A DNA stretch of 16,565 bases, from positions 40,078-56,642 of the forward strand of contig DDSO01000094.1 of assembly GCA_002343425.1 (NCBI GenBank), in the 5' to 3' direction. Numbering within the stretch: position 1 is the stretch's first letter; each line of letters begins with the position of its first letter. A program made the position numbers and the translations under genes. This stretch comes from Brevundimonas sp. UBA2388. GTDB lineage: Bacteria > Pseudomonadota > Alphaproteobacteria > Caulobacterales > Caulobacteraceae. Below are positions 1 through 6,921 of the stretch, in pieces. Under the pieces are notes generated by a model that ran no database searches, had not been told where the DNA came from, and was given only the letters and a program-made list of their open reading frames with translations.

Positions 1-483
1 CGCGACGTGCCGCCGCTCGACTATGCGCTGGTGCGTCGGCTGAAGCGCGAGCGGCCGCATCTGTCGATCTCGATCAATGGCGGCATCACATCGCTGGATG
101 CGGCCGAGGCGCATCTGGATGACAGCGACGGGGTCCAGCTGGACGGCGTCATGCTGGGCCGCGCCGCCTATCATGAGCCGGCTATTCTCGGTCAGGCCGA
201 CCGCCGCCTGTACGGGGCCGCGACGCCCGACGTGGACGCCTTCGCCGCCATCGACCGCTACCGCCCCTATCTGGCCGCGCGGCTGGAGGAGGGCGTTCAT
301 CTTCCGGCCATGACCCGGCATATGCTGGGCCTGATGCACGGCCGCCCCGGCGCCCGCGCTTTCCGCCGCATCCTGACGGTTGAGTCGATCCCGGCGGGCG
401 CGGGTCTCGAGGTCGTCGATCGCGCCGTGGACGCGGTGCGTGAGGCCGAGGCGCGACTGGAGCTGCGCGGCGAGGCGGCCTGA
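1..483 (+). CDS. dusA: tRNA-dihydrouridine synthase, DusA type (3' part only)
   Basis: The reading frame is open from the window edge, so the N-terminal part, including most of the FMN/TIM-barrel core, is missing; about 160 residues are visible. The family reduces uridine to dihydrouridine in the D-loop of tRNA, using FMN and NADPH in the cytoplasm. Visible DusA features are the PPLDYALVRRLKRERPHL segment, the INGGI strand-turn, DGVMLGRAAYHEP (the FMN-phosphate-binding part of the barrel) and a helical C-terminal domain with the MTRHMLGLMHGRPGAR motif that contacts tRNA. The GRAAYHEP wording and the helical tail fit DusA better than DusB or DusC. The TGA stop lies 2 nt from the stop of the convergent DUF4126 gene, and both stops fall inside the palindrome TGACGTCA (481-488). 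No terminator hairpin fits between them. Confidence 0.93.
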   Translation, partial: RDVPPLDYALVRRLKRERPHLSISINGGITSLDAAEAHLDDSDGVQLDGVMLGRAAYHEPAILGQADRRLYGAATPDVDAFAAIDRYRPYLAARLEEGVHLPAMTRHMLGLMHGRPGARAFRRILTVESIPAGAGLEVVDRAVDAVREAEARLELRGEAA

Positions 484-485
484 CG

Positions 486-1112
486 TCAGGCCGTTCGAAG
501 CTCGCTCCGCTCGCGGATCCGCCGCGCCAGCCGGAACACCACGATCGCCAGTATGATCAGCACGATGGGGATCAGGATCGGGGCCAGGAAGGCGACGATC
601 ACGGTCAGAAAGGCCAGCACGTCCTCGACCAGCGACACCAGTGGATTGCCCAGGCCTCCGGTGGTCGCCGTCGATCCCACCCTCACCCCCGTCTGCGCCG
701 CATTGAAGGCCAGGGCCGCCGGCGCGCCGACGATCAGGCCCGCGATAGCCGCCGTCGACGGATCGACGTTCCAGAACACGCTGCCTGCCGCAATGGCACC
801 TGCCACGGGCCGGGTGACATAGCCGATCGCGTTCAGCCCGTGATCGATCGCCGGCACCTTGTCGCCGGCGAACTCGGCCACGGTCGCCGTGGCCAGGGCC
901 GCGATGGCCGGCCATGAGACCAGCCAGTCCATCTGGTCGATCAGGCGCACGCCGAACATCTCGAACTTCGCCGCCAGCGCCAGCATCAGCAACGGCAGGA
1001 AGGTCCGCAGCCCCGTCGCCGATGCGAGGCCCAGCCCCAGCAGGGCCGGCAAGACCCATGTCTGCATCGGCCCCGCCGCCGCGCCGAGGGAGGAAAGGTC
1101 GAGATCGGGCAT
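486..1112 (-). CDS. DUF4126 domain-containing membrane protein
   Basis: A 208-residue inner-membrane protein. The function of DUF4126 is unknown. Family hallmarks are GLRTFLPLL (about 34-42), EFAGDKVPAIDH (80-91), RPVAGAI (101-107) and GNPLVSLVEDVLAF (155-168). Hydrophobic segments lie at roughly 19-48, 66-80, 102-114, 120-138 and 165-196, and the tail is basic (RLARRIRERSE). The chosen ATG has a GGAG about 8 nt upstream on the minus strand. It is the last gene of the leftward series and is followed by the convergent dusA with almost no spacer. The 74 bp between it and the GNAT gene could hold a promoter of its own, but I see no convincing one. The family call is secure; no role can be derived. 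Confidence 0.9.
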   Translation of the reverse strand: MPDLDLSSLGAAAGPMQTWVLPALLGLGLASATGLRTFLPLLMLALAAKFEMFGVRLIDQMDWLVSWPAIAALATATVAEFAGDKVPAIDHGLNAIGYVTRPVAGAIAAGSVFWNVDPSTAAIAGLIVGAPAALAFNAAQTGVRVGSTATTGGLGNPLVSLVEDVLAFLTVIVAFLAPILIPIVLIILAIVVFRLARRIRERSELRTA

Positions 1113-1186
1113 GGTTCGGCTCCGCGTCGTTCCTCACACAATGCGCGGGAAGGCCCGTCCGCTCCATCGGCAAATGTGGCGGGCGA

Positions 1187-1474
1187 TCACACCTTGATGT
1201 CGTCGAACTCCGGATGCCGCTTCAGCCAGGCGACGGCGTAGCCGCATCGCGGCGCCAGCTTCAGGCCTTCGGCCCGGGCGTGCTCGGCCAAAGCCTGCAT
1301 GAACCGCCCCGAGGCGCCCGTGCCGCGCAGGGCCGGATCGGCCTCGACGTGCAGGATCACCCGCGTCGCGCCCTGCACCGCATAGTCGGCGAAGACGGTG
1401 CGGAGCTGGCCCTCGGCATCGGCGAATCCCTGTTCGAACCGTTGGTCGGCGCGTACGTCGCGAAAGTCGGTCAT
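1187..1474 (-). CDS. Small GNAT-like N-acetyltransferase (YjdJ/Gtn10 type, COG2388)
   Basis: A 95-residue protein of the short GNAT group (Acetyltransf_CG). These consist of little more than the acetyl-CoA-binding core; substrates are mostly unknown. Visible features are a beta strand TRVILHVEADPAL, the pyrophosphate-binding turn RGTGASGRFMQAL (about 50-62), then the group-typical KLAPRCGYAVAWLKRHPEF near the C-terminus. The length matches the family norm of about 90-100. I start at the ATG at 1474 because homologues begin close to this point. A longer frame to 1516 would add MLAGCPLPDTAEAP, which has no family counterpart. It lies in the leftward series of mostly membrane-protein genes, about 107 bp downstream of the DUF4870 gene. 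Confidence 0.85.
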   Translation of the reverse strand: MTDFRDVRADQRFEQGFADAEGQLRTVFADYAVQGATRVILHVEADPALRGTGASGRFMQALAEHARAEGLKLAPRCGYAVAWLKRHPEFDDIKV

Positions 1475-1541
1475 GGGGGCCTCGGCGGTGTCAGGAAGCG
1501 GACACCCAGCCAACACGGCAATCGGCGAACGCGTTCCCCGA

Positions 1542-1562
1542 AAACCCGCGAAAGTTGGGTTT
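1542..1562 (-). terminator. Weak stem-loop between DUF4870 and GNAT genes
   Basis: AAACCC (1542-1547) and GGGTTT (1557-1562) form a 6-bp stem with a 9-nt loop, in the gap after the DUF4870 stop codon on the minus strand. On that strand the stem is followed by only a short TTC run, so it is at best a weak intrinsic terminator. It could equally be a chance hairpin. Confidence 0.25.
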
Positions 1563-1581
1563 CATCAGGCTCCGCCGGTCC

Positions 1582-2001
1582 TCAGGGAGCCTTGTCGCCC
1601 AGCAGTCTGAAAAGCCCGATGATGCTCTTGATCGTGAACCAGACCGTCAGGAACAGCAGCCCCAGTCCCAGCAGCAGGGCCAGGGGTATCAGGACGATGC
1701 CCATGTCAGGCATGGCGAAGAACGCCACCAGGCAGATCGCAATGCCGGTCCACAGCAGGATGGTCCACCAGAACACCGACCAGAACAGGCCTATCTGGGC
1801 GTCGATATGGGCCCGCGACACGCCATCCGATCCGCTGCGCCCGGCATAGGCCACGATCAGGCCGACGATCACCAGCAGGTTCGCGCTGGGCAGGGACAGG
1901 ATGTACAGGCCCCAGGCGATCAGCGCCGCCGGACGGCCTTCGGATTCATGGCCGGTGGCGAAGCGCGGCTCCCGGGGGGTGTCGGGCAAGTCGTCGGCCA
2001 T
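1582..2001 (-). CDS. DUF4870 / COG3671-like small membrane protein
   Basis: A 139-residue membrane protein with a hydrophilic N-terminus (1-25) and hydrophobic segments at about 27-52, 72-97 and 100-121. The family pattern is an amphipathic region with a conserved His before an aromatic helix (SRAHIDAQIGLFWSVFWW, 62-79), ending in a W..KSIIGLFRLL tail (121-134). The molecular role is unknown; the fold is Tic20-like. The ATG has GGAGAG about 6-8 nt upstream. The upstream gene on the same strand stops 12 nt before this start, so the two are very likely co-transcribed. That neighbour belongs to the same broad family, which suggests a duplicated or hetero-oligomeric pair. Confidence 0.85.
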   Translation of the reverse strand: MADDLPDTPREPRFATGHESEGRPAALIAWGLYILSLPSANLLVIVGLIVAYAGRSGSDGVSRAHIDAQIGLFWSVFWWTILLWTGIAICLVAFFAMPDMGIVLIPLALLLGLGLLFLTVWFTIKSIIGLFRLLGDKAP

Positions 2002-2013
2002 GGCGTCTCTCCG

Positions 2014-2640
2014 TCAGATCCACCAGCCCCGAGGATCGGCGATCTCGCGGCCGGACTTCAGGGTCCAAACGCCCGAAGCGCCGCGAAGCACCATCCAGAT
2101 GGCGAGGGCGAACAGGATCGGGACGCCGAGCGCAAAGGGCGCGGCCAGCAGGATCACCCCGGTCACAGCCGCCACCGCCGCCGCCCACAGGGTGCGGCGC
2201 TGATAGATGAAGTGCGAGGCCGACAGGTCGTCCTCCGGTCCCGCCCGGCCGGTGACGGCGAACAGACCGATCGCCGCCGACACGCCGACCGTCGGGACGG
2301 CAAACAGGATCAGGGCATAGACGGCGTACAGACCCAGCCCGCCGCCGGGGACGGCGTTGCCCGCGTCGCGTCGGCGTCGACGGGTCGAGAACTCGCGCGT
2401 CTGTGCAAACACCGCCCCGGCCTCGACCGGCGCGGACTCGGGCGGAAGGGGCTCATCCTCGAACAGCTCTTCCTCGGGTTCGGGGTCCGGCTCCGGCTCG
2501 GGCAGCGGCTCGGGTTCCGGCTCCGGCTCAGCCATACGCAAACGGCCTTCCAGCGACGCCGGCGAGGCGAAGCCGATCAGGTCGTCGTCGTGGTCGTCCC
2601 CAAGGTCGTCCTTGTGGGGGGGATCGCCGGGTTCGGCCAT
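2014..2640 (-). CDS. DUF4870-like (COG3671-type) membrane protein with acidic Glu-Pro N-terminal tail
   Basis: A 208-residue protein in three parts. Residues 1-80 are acidic, with a DDLGDDHDDD patch and a Glu-Pro run at about 38-58. Residues 86-91 form a basic cluster (TRRRRR). About 103-188 is a membrane region with three or more helices carrying the COG3671-like signature: SHFIYQRRTLW (142-152), a long helix with W182, and the exit ADPRGWW (201-207). I start at the ATG at 2640, which has GAAGGA 7-8 nt upstream. Upstream extension would run through folB in another frame and has no family support. Function is unknown. The low-complexity tail is predicted to be disordered and cytoplasmic, and probably varies between strains. 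It lies 70 bp downstream of folB and 12 bp upstream of its DUF4870 partner. Confidence 0.8.
   Translation of the reverse strand: MAEPGDPPHKDDLGDDHDDDLIGFASPASLEGRLRMAEPEPEPEPLPEPEPDPEPEEELFEDEPLPPESAPVEAGAVFAQTREFSTRRRRRDAGNAVPGGGLGLYAVYALILFAVPTVGVSAAIGLFAVTGRAGPEDDLSASHFIYQRRTLWAAAVAAVTGVILLAAPFALGVPILFALAIWMVLRGASGVWTLKSGREIADPRGWWI
2467..2529 (-). repeat. Coding low-complexity repeat: Glu-Pro dipeptides
   Basis: The stretch encodes alternating Glu-Pro dipeptides with Leu and Asp interruptions (residues about 38-58 of the membrane protein) and ends in three Glu. On the plus strand it reads as repeated GGCTCCGGCTCG-like hexamer units. Such tracts change length by slippage. Confidence 0.7.
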
Positions 2641-2710
2641 CGGATATCCTTCAGTCCGGTCCAAGTAATGACCGCGCCTCGCGTCCGGCGCAACCGCCGA
2701 CGGGCGCCTG

Positions 2711-3103
2711 TCAGCGCGCCAGCACGACCTCGCAGCCGGCGGCCGCGGCGGCGTCCAGCGCGCCCGGCTTTTCGATCCGCACCGTGCAGCGCCGCACCCG
2801 CGCGTCGTCCAGACAGGCTGTGGCCAGCCGTTCGGCGAAGGTCTCGACCAGTCCGACATGGCCATCAGCCACGATCGCCCGGGCCGCCGCGGCCACGGTC
2901 TCATAGTTGATGGTGTCGGCCAGCCGCTCGACCGGCGCCGGCGCCAGCTCCAGCGTCACATCGATGACCAGCGGCTGCAGTCGGCCCTGTTCATGGTCAT
3001 GCACGCCGATGCCCGCCTCGACCCGCAGGCCGCGCACGAACACGGTCAGGCCCTCGCGATGAGGACCGTCGGCAGCGGGGAAGGGCAGGGGCGAAACGGT
3101 CAA
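2711..3103 (-). CDS. folB: Dihydroneopterin aldolase
   Basis: A 130-residue FolB. It converts 7,8-dihydroneopterin to 6-hydroxymethyl-dihydropterin and glycolaldehyde, a step before dihydropteroate synthesis in folate biosynthesis; it is a cytoplasmic oligomer. Visible active-site features are GVHDHEQGRLQPLVIDV (33-49), with a Glu in the usual catalytic region, INYE (Y67), LVETFAERLA (E87, pterin anchoring) and EKPGAL (K112, the catalytic lysine). Length is slightly above the usual ~120 because of a 17-residue lead. The only start that keeps the N-terminal strand is TTG at 3103, with TGGAG 6 nt upstream inside the end of the SDR gene. The SDR stop and this start are 3 nt apart, so translation is probably coupled. 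Confidence 0.9.
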   Translation of the reverse strand: MTVSPLPFPAADGPHREGLTVFVRGLRVEAGIGVHDHEQGRLQPLVIDVTLELAPAPVERLADTINYETVAAAARAIVADGHVGLVETFAERLATACLDDARVRRCTVRIEKPGALDAAAAAGCEVVLAR

Positions 3104-3106
3104 GGC

Positions 3107-3880
3107 CTACTCCACAATATCCGGCGTCTGCCAGGCGAGATGCTGGCCCCCGTCGACGGCGATCATCTGACCCGTCACCTGCCCCGCGTCCACCAGCCAG
3201 CGCACGGCGTCGGCCACGGCCTCGGGACTGCCGGCGCGTTGCAGCGGGGTGGCTCGCGCCTCGGCCTCGAACTCGCCCGCCGCCTGATGCACCGAGGGCA
3301 GGGTCGGTCCGGGTCCGACGCCGTTGACGCGGATGTGTGGCGCGAGGGCCTGGGCCATGGTCCGGGTGGCGACCCACAGGGCCGATTTTGACAGGCCGTA
3401 GGAGAAGAAGCGCGGATCGGGCTTCAGCACCCGCTGGTCGAGAATATTGACGATAGCCGAGCCGTCGGGCGCCTGGGCCGCGAACACCTGGGCCAGCAAC
3501 ACGGGCGCCCGCAGATTGACGTCCATATGCGCCGACCAGCTCTCGCCGGTGAGGCTCTCCAGCCGGTCGTCGGTGAACACCGAGGCGTTGTTGACCAGCA
3601 CCGTCAGCGGGCCGAGCGCCTCGGCGGCACGACCGATCAGGGCGTGGGTCGCGACCACGTCGGCGAGATCGGCCGACAGGCAGACGGCGCGCCGGCCCAT
3701 GGCCTTGATCTCATCCGCGACGCGCGCGGCCTCGTCGCCCGAATCGCGATGATGGATGGCCAGATCGAAACCGGCGGCGGCCAGCTCAAGGCAGATCGCC
3801 CGGCCGATGCGCTTCGCCCCGCCGGTGACGAGGGCGGCGCCGCGCCCCCCTTCACGCCCAGGGGCGGAGACGTCAGTCAA
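3107..3880 (-). CDS. SDR-family oxidoreductase, pteridine reductase / FolM-like
   Basis: A 257-residue classical-length SDR. TGGAKRIG (19-26) is the NADP(H)-binding turn; the RIG wording is typical of pteridine reductases and FolM. NNAS is at 97-100. An Asp in VNILDQR (D148) replaces the usual catalytic Ser, followed by Y161-GLS-K165. Asp plus YxxxK is the PTR1-type catalytic set that reduces dihydropterins. The tail GQMIAVDGGQHLAW is standard. Adjacency to folB supports a role in tetrahydropterin or folate reduction (dihydromonapterin or dihydrofolate reductase); the exact substrate is not provable here. The start is TTG at 3880: upstream in frame only a rare ATT lies before a stop, and no ATG or GTG precedes the Rossmann motif. 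That TTG sits inside the last codons of the 26-aa peptide gene. Confidence 0.85.
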   Translation of the reverse strand: MTDVSAPGREGGRGAALVTGGAKRIGRAICLELAAAGFDLAIHHRDSGDEAARVADEIKAMGRRAVCLSADLADVVATHALIGRAAEALGPLTVLVNNASVFTDDRLESLTGESWSAHMDVNLRAPVLLAQVFAAQAPDGSAIVNILDQRVLKPDPRFFSYGLSKSALWVATRTMAQALAPHIRVNGVGPGPTLPSVHQAAGEFEAEARATPLQRAGSPEAVADAVRWLVDAGQVTGQMIAVDGGQHLAWQTPDIVE

Positions 3881-3953
3881 CCCGGCCGAACTCGACGAAA
3901 TTGATCAGGGCGAGAACGGCGACGAAGCCGAGGATGATGTAGAGGGCCAGCAT
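3873..3953 (-). CDS. 26-residue single-helix membrane peptide, coupled to the SDR gene
   Basis: A very small open frame beginning ATG at 3953 and ending TGA at 3873-3875. The peptide starts MLALYIILGFVAVLALINF and ends VEFGRVD. That is one hydrophobic helix of about 19 residues with almost no N-terminal tail and a short charged C-terminus, typical of bacterial one-helix small proteins. The evidence that it is real is the start site: a near-consensus AAGGAG lies 7 nt upstream of the ATG, stronger than for most genes here. Its stop overlaps the TTG start of the SDR gene by 8 nt, so it may act as a leader cistron that brings ribosomes to that weak start. I do not recognise a family and assign no function. 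A non-functional leader is the main alternative. Confidence 0.6.
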   Translation of the reverse strand: MLALYIILGFVAVLALINFVEFGRVD

Positions 3954-4032
3954 GGAAACGCTCCTTTAGCGGGCCCGCAATAAAGCCCCGCGCGCGGGTG
4001 TTCAAGAACGCATGACGGCCTATCGTCATCCC
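3954..4032. promoter_or_regulatory. Divergent spacer between the folate cluster and the Nudix gene
   Basis: About 80 bp separate the leftward small-peptide/SDR/folB cluster from the rightward Nudix/uvrC cluster, so promoters for both must lie here or overlap the first codons. The leftward side shows AAGGAG just before 3953. The rightward side carries GCCTAT at 4018-4023, placed 9 nt before the ATG at 4033. I see no clear -35 on either strand. Confidence 0.45.
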
Positions 4033-4506
4033 ATGACGACGTGGCGCACCCGGATCGAGCCCTTTACCCGCCCCCTGTTCTTCGCATGGTCGCGGATCAG
4101 CCGCGGCATGACCCTCGGCGTGCGCGGCGTGGCGATCGACGCCGACGGCCGGGTTCTGCTGGTGAAACACACCTATCTGCACGGCTGGTGGCTGCCCGGC
4201 GGCGGCGTCGAGCGCGGCCAGACCTGCGAGGACGCCCTGATCCGCGAGATGCACGAAGAGGCCGGCGTCATCATCGAGGGCCGCCCGATCCTCGTCAGCG
4301 TCCATGCCAACGAGCGCTTCTTTCGCGGCGACCATGTGCTCGTCTACCGTATCGACCGCTTCTCGATGATCGAGCGCACGAGCCACGGCGAGATCGCGGA
4401 GATCGCCTGGTTCGACCCGGCGGCCCTGCCGGAGGATACGCACCGGGCGACGCGGGACCGGCTGGAGGAAATCTTCAACGGTGCGGACGCTGCGACAAGC
4501 TGGTAG
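4033..4506 (+). CDS. Nudix hydrolase
   Basis: A 157-residue Nudix protein, which hydrolyses a nucleoside diphosphate linked to another moiety with Mg2+; the substrate is unknown. The Nudix box spans G57 to V79: GGVERGQ, then REMHEEAGV with E72, E75 and E76 as metal ligands. The position usually occupied by the first Glu of the box is Gln (Q63), a known variant. A hydrophobic or aromatic N-terminal stretch (PFTRPLFFAWSRISRG) precedes the domain. Two ATGs are possible. I prefer 4033 over 4012 because GCCTAT at 4018-4023 then sits 9 nt ahead, as in uvrC and the carbonic anhydrase gene. Neither ATG has a Shine-Dalgarno. It is the first of three closely spaced genes ending with uvrC. Confidence 0.88.
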   Translation: MTTWRTRIEPFTRPLFFAWSRISRGMTLGVRGVAIDADGRVLLVKHTYLHGWWLPGGGVERGQTCEDALIREMHEEAGVIIEGRPILVSVHANERFFRGDHVLVYRIDRFSMIERTSHGEIAEIAWFDPAALPEDTHRATRDRLEEIFNGADAATSW

Positions 4507-4515
4507 CCAGAGACC

Positions 4516-4962
4516 ATGAACCCCAACCTCTTCGCCATGATCGCCGTCGTCCTCGCGGGGGGCGCGACCGCCCTGCAGGCGCCGACCAACGCCAAGCTGA
4601 TGGGCGCCGTCGGCTCGCCGGTGAACGCCGCCTTCGTCTCCTTCGCCATCGGCACGGCGGCGCTCGGCATCCTCGCCGTCATCCTGCAGGCGAAGCCGGA
4701 TGTCGCGGCGGCGCGCGGCCTGCCCTGGTACATCTGGATCGGCGGCCTCTATGGCGCGATCTTCGTCGTCGCGGCGGCGTGGGGGGTGCCGCGCCTCGGC
4801 GTCGCCCTGACCATCACCCTGATGGTCGCCGGACAGCTGCTCGTCGGCCTGCTGCTCGACCATTTCGGCGCCTTCGGCGCGCCGCAGCAGCCGATCAGCT
4901 GGGGCCGGGCCGCCGGCGTCGCCCTGGTTCTGGCCGGCGTCCTTATGGTCCGCCGCTTCTAG
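4516..4962 (+). CDS. DMT-superfamily transporter, YdcZ/DUF606 type
   Basis: A 148-residue integral membrane protein, the usual length for a single YdcZ/DUF606 half-unit with about five helices (roughly 4-25, 36-58, 70-91, 96-115, 129-146). Family features are the LQAPTNAKL motif near the N-terminus (20-28), WYIWIGGLYGAIFV (71-84) and the AGQLLVGLLLDHFG helix (105-118). Substrates of this group are not known; half-size DMT proteins act as dimers. It begins 9 nt after the Nudix stop, with GAGA ahead of the ATG, and ends 16 nt before uvrC, which argues for one transcript. Nothing shows a functional link to DNA repair. Confidence 0.87.
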   Translation: MNPNLFAMIAVVLAGGATALQAPTNAKLMGAVGSPVNAAFVSFAIGTAALGILAVILQAKPDVAAARGLPWYIWIGGLYGAIFVVAAAWGVPRLGVALTITLMVAGQLLVGLLLDHFGAFGAPQQPISWGRAAGVALVLAGVLMVRRF

Positions 4963-4978
4963 GCCTATATCGGTCCCG
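4963..4978 (+). promoter_or_regulatory. GCCTAT box directly before uvrC (probable -10, leaderless start)
   Basis: GCCTATATC at 4963-4971 starts right after the transporter stop codon and lies 10 nt before the uvrC ATG. CTATATC fits the alphaproteobacterial -10 form CTANAWC. A transcript from it would begin at or next to the ATG. There is no Shine-Dalgarno. The -35 region is poor (TTATGG at 4943-4948 at 17-nt spacing). Confidence 0.4.
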
Positions 4979-6886
4979 ATGACCGAGGTGCCGATTCCTG
5001 AAAGCGAGACCGAGGCCGGCGCCCTCAAGGCCGCCGACCTGATCCGCGACGAGGCCCGCCGGGCGCCAGACAAGCCCGGCGTCTATCGTATGTACGGCGA
5101 GGACGGGACCTGCCTCTATGTCGGCAAGGCACGGTCCATCAGGAAGCGCATCCTGCAGTACGCCCAGGGCCGGTTCCACACCCAGCGCATCGGCCTGATG
5201 GTGTCCCTGACCCGCTCGATGGAGCTGGTCATCACCGCCTCGGAGACCGAGGCCCTGCTGCTCGAATCCAGCTTCATCAAACAGCTGAAGCCGCGCTTCA
5301 ACGTGGTGCTGCGCGACGATAAATCCTTCGCCGAACTGATGATCCGCAAGGATCACCGCGCGCCGCAGGTCAGGAAGCACCGGGGGGCGCACACCACGCC
5401 CGGCGACTATTTCGGCCCCTTCGCCTCGACCTGGGCGGTGAACCGGACCCTGAACACCCTGCAGAAGGCCTTCCTGCTGCGGTCATGTTCCGACAGCGTC
5501 TATGAGACCCGCACGCGGCCCTGCATGCTGCACCAGATCAAGCGCTGCTCGGCGCCCTGCACCGGCCTGATCTCGCTCGAGGACTACGCCGGCCTCGTCG
5601 ACGAGGCCTCGGCCTTTCTGAAGGGCAAGTCGCGCGCCGTCATCGCCCGCCTGTCCGACGAGATGAGCGCCGCCGCCGAGGCCATGGACTACGAACAGGC
5701 CGCCCGGGTCCGCGATCGCATCCGTGCCCTGTCGGCCATTTCGATGGAAAATTCCGTCAGCGCCGACGGCGTGGCCGAGGCCGACGTCTTCGCCCTGTTC
5801 TCCGAAGGCGGCCAGGCCTGCGTCCAGGTCTTCTTCTATCGCGGCGGCCAGAACTGGGGCGGGCGGGCCTATTTCCCGCGCGTCGACAGGACGGACACCG
5901 ACCCCGAAATTCTCGCCGCCTTCCTCGGCCAGTTCTACGAAGACCGGCCCGTGCCGCGGCAAATCCTGGCCAACGTCCTGCCGCACGAGAAGGAACTGCT
6001 GGAGGAAGCCTTCTCGATGAAGGCGAAGACCGTGGACGGACGCCGCGTGGTGTCGATCGAGCAACCCCGGCGCGGCGACCGCAAAGCCCTCGTCGACCAC
6101 GCCCTGACCAACGCCCGCGAGGCGCTGGGCCGCAAGATGGCCGAGGGCTCGGCCCAGGGCAAAATCCTCGACGAGGTCTGCGAGGCCTTCGGTCTCGACA
6201 CCCGGCCCGAGCGGATCGAGATCTATGACAACGCCCACATCCAGGGGACCAACGCCGTCGGCGGCATGGTCGTGGCCGGGCTGGAGGGCTTCCAGAAGTC
6301 GCAGTATCGCAAGTTCAACATCCGCGGCGAGGACCTGACCCCCGGCGACGACTACGGCATGATGCGCGAGGTCATGCGACGTCGCTTCGGCCGTCTGGTG
6401 AAGGACGAGGACGCGGGCGAGGAGGTGGTCCGTCCCGACCTGCTGCTGATCGACGGCGGCGCCGGCCAGTTGGCCGAGGTGCTCGCCGTTCTGGCCGATC
6501 TCGGCCTGGACGACATCACCGCCGTCGGCGTGGCCAAGGGCCCCGACCGCGACGCCGGCAAGGAGCATTTCTTCATGCCGGGCAAGCCGCCCTTCATGCT
6601 GCCGCTCAAGTCGCCGGCCCTCTATTACATCCAGCGGCTGCGCGACGAGGCCCACCGTTTCGCCAACGGCGCCCACGCAAAGCGCCGCTCGATGGACATC
6701 AGGAAGAACCCGCTGGACGAGATCGAGGGCATCGGCCCCGGCCGCAAGAAGGCCCTGCTCCACGCCTTCGGCTCGGCCAAGGGCGTCAGCCGCGCCTCGG
6801 TCGCCGATCTGGTCAAGGTCGAGGGCATCAACCAGCCGATGGCCGAGCGGATTTACGGCTTCTTCCACCCCGAGACGAGGGGGTAG
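4979..6886 (+). CDS. uvrC: Excinuclease ABC subunit C
   Basis: A full-length 635-residue UvrC, which makes the 3' and 5' incisions around DNA lesions handed over by UvrB. Domains in order: GIY-YIG nuclease (about 30-110, with PGVYRMY and LYVGKARSIRKRI; E93 as the metal-binding Glu), a Cys cluster (C170, C182, C190, C194), the UVR/UvrB-binding helix pair (225-250), the RNase-H-like endonuclease with D417 (IYDNAH), D492 (IDGGAGQ) and H559 (LRDEAHRFA), and tandem helix-hairpin-helix motifs (579-630, EIEGIGPGRKKALL and VEGINQPMAERIYGFF). All key residues are present. The start is ATG without a Shine-Dalgarno, preceded by the GCCTAT box. A decayed copy of its 3' end lies beyond the next gene. Confidence 0.98.
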   Translation: MTEVPIPESETEAGALKAADLIRDEARRAPDKPGVYRMYGEDGTCLYVGKARSIRKRILQYAQGRFHTQRIGLMVSLTRSMELVITASETEALLLESSFIKQLKPRFNVVLRDDKSFAELMIRKDHRAPQVRKHRGAHTTPGDYFGPFASTWAVNRTLNTLQKAFLLRSCSDSVYETRTRPCMLHQIKRCSAPCTGLISLEDYAGLVDEASAFLKGKSRAVIARLSDEMSAAAEAMDYEQAARVRDRIRALSAISMENSVSADGVAEADVFALFSEGGQACVQVFFYRGGQNWGGRAYFPRVDRTDTDPEILAAFLGQFYEDRPVPRQILANVLPHEKELLEEAFSMKAKTVDGRRVVSIEQPRRGDRKALVDHALTNAREALGRKMAEGSAQGKILDEVCEAFGLDTRPERIEIYDNAHIQGTNAVGGMVVAGLEGFQKSQYRKFNIRGEDLTPGDDYGMMREVMRRRFGRLVKDEDAGEEVVRPDLLLIDGGAGQLAEVLAVLADLGLDDITAVGVAKGPDRDAGKEHFFMPGKPPFMLPLKSPALYYIQRLRDEAHRFANGAHAKRRSMDIRKNPLDEIEGIGPGRKKALLHAFGSAKGVSRASVADLVKVEGINQPMAERIYGFFHPETRG

Positions 6887-6921
6887 GGTGGCGTCGGGCA
6901 CGCGTCGGGAGGGAGGTTTCA

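Noticed and set aside
481..488. TGACGTCA palindrome containing both convergent stop codons
   Set aside because: Two TGA stops facing each other across CG form this palindrome automatically; it is not evidence of a regulatory site.
1475..1516. A lipobox-like MLAGC at a longer start of the GNAT gene
   Set aside because: There is no preceding hydrophobic signal segment, and GNAT homologues of this type are cytoplasmic and start near the ATG at 1474.
2641..2904. N-terminal extension of the Glu-Pro membrane protein up to 2904
   Set aside because: It overlaps folB in another frame, is Arg/Pro-rich, and an ATG with a good Shine-Dalgarno exists at 2640.
1555..2910. A 451-codon plus-strand frame
   Set aside because: It crosses two membrane-protein genes and part of folB, all better supported on the minus strand; the translation is Gln/Arg/Gly-rich without motifs.
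3877..5073. A 398-codon minus-strand open frame over the Nudix and transporter genes
   Set aside because: It runs antisense to two recognised genes, has an Arg/Asp/Gly-rich translation without family motifs, and no Shine-Dalgarno.
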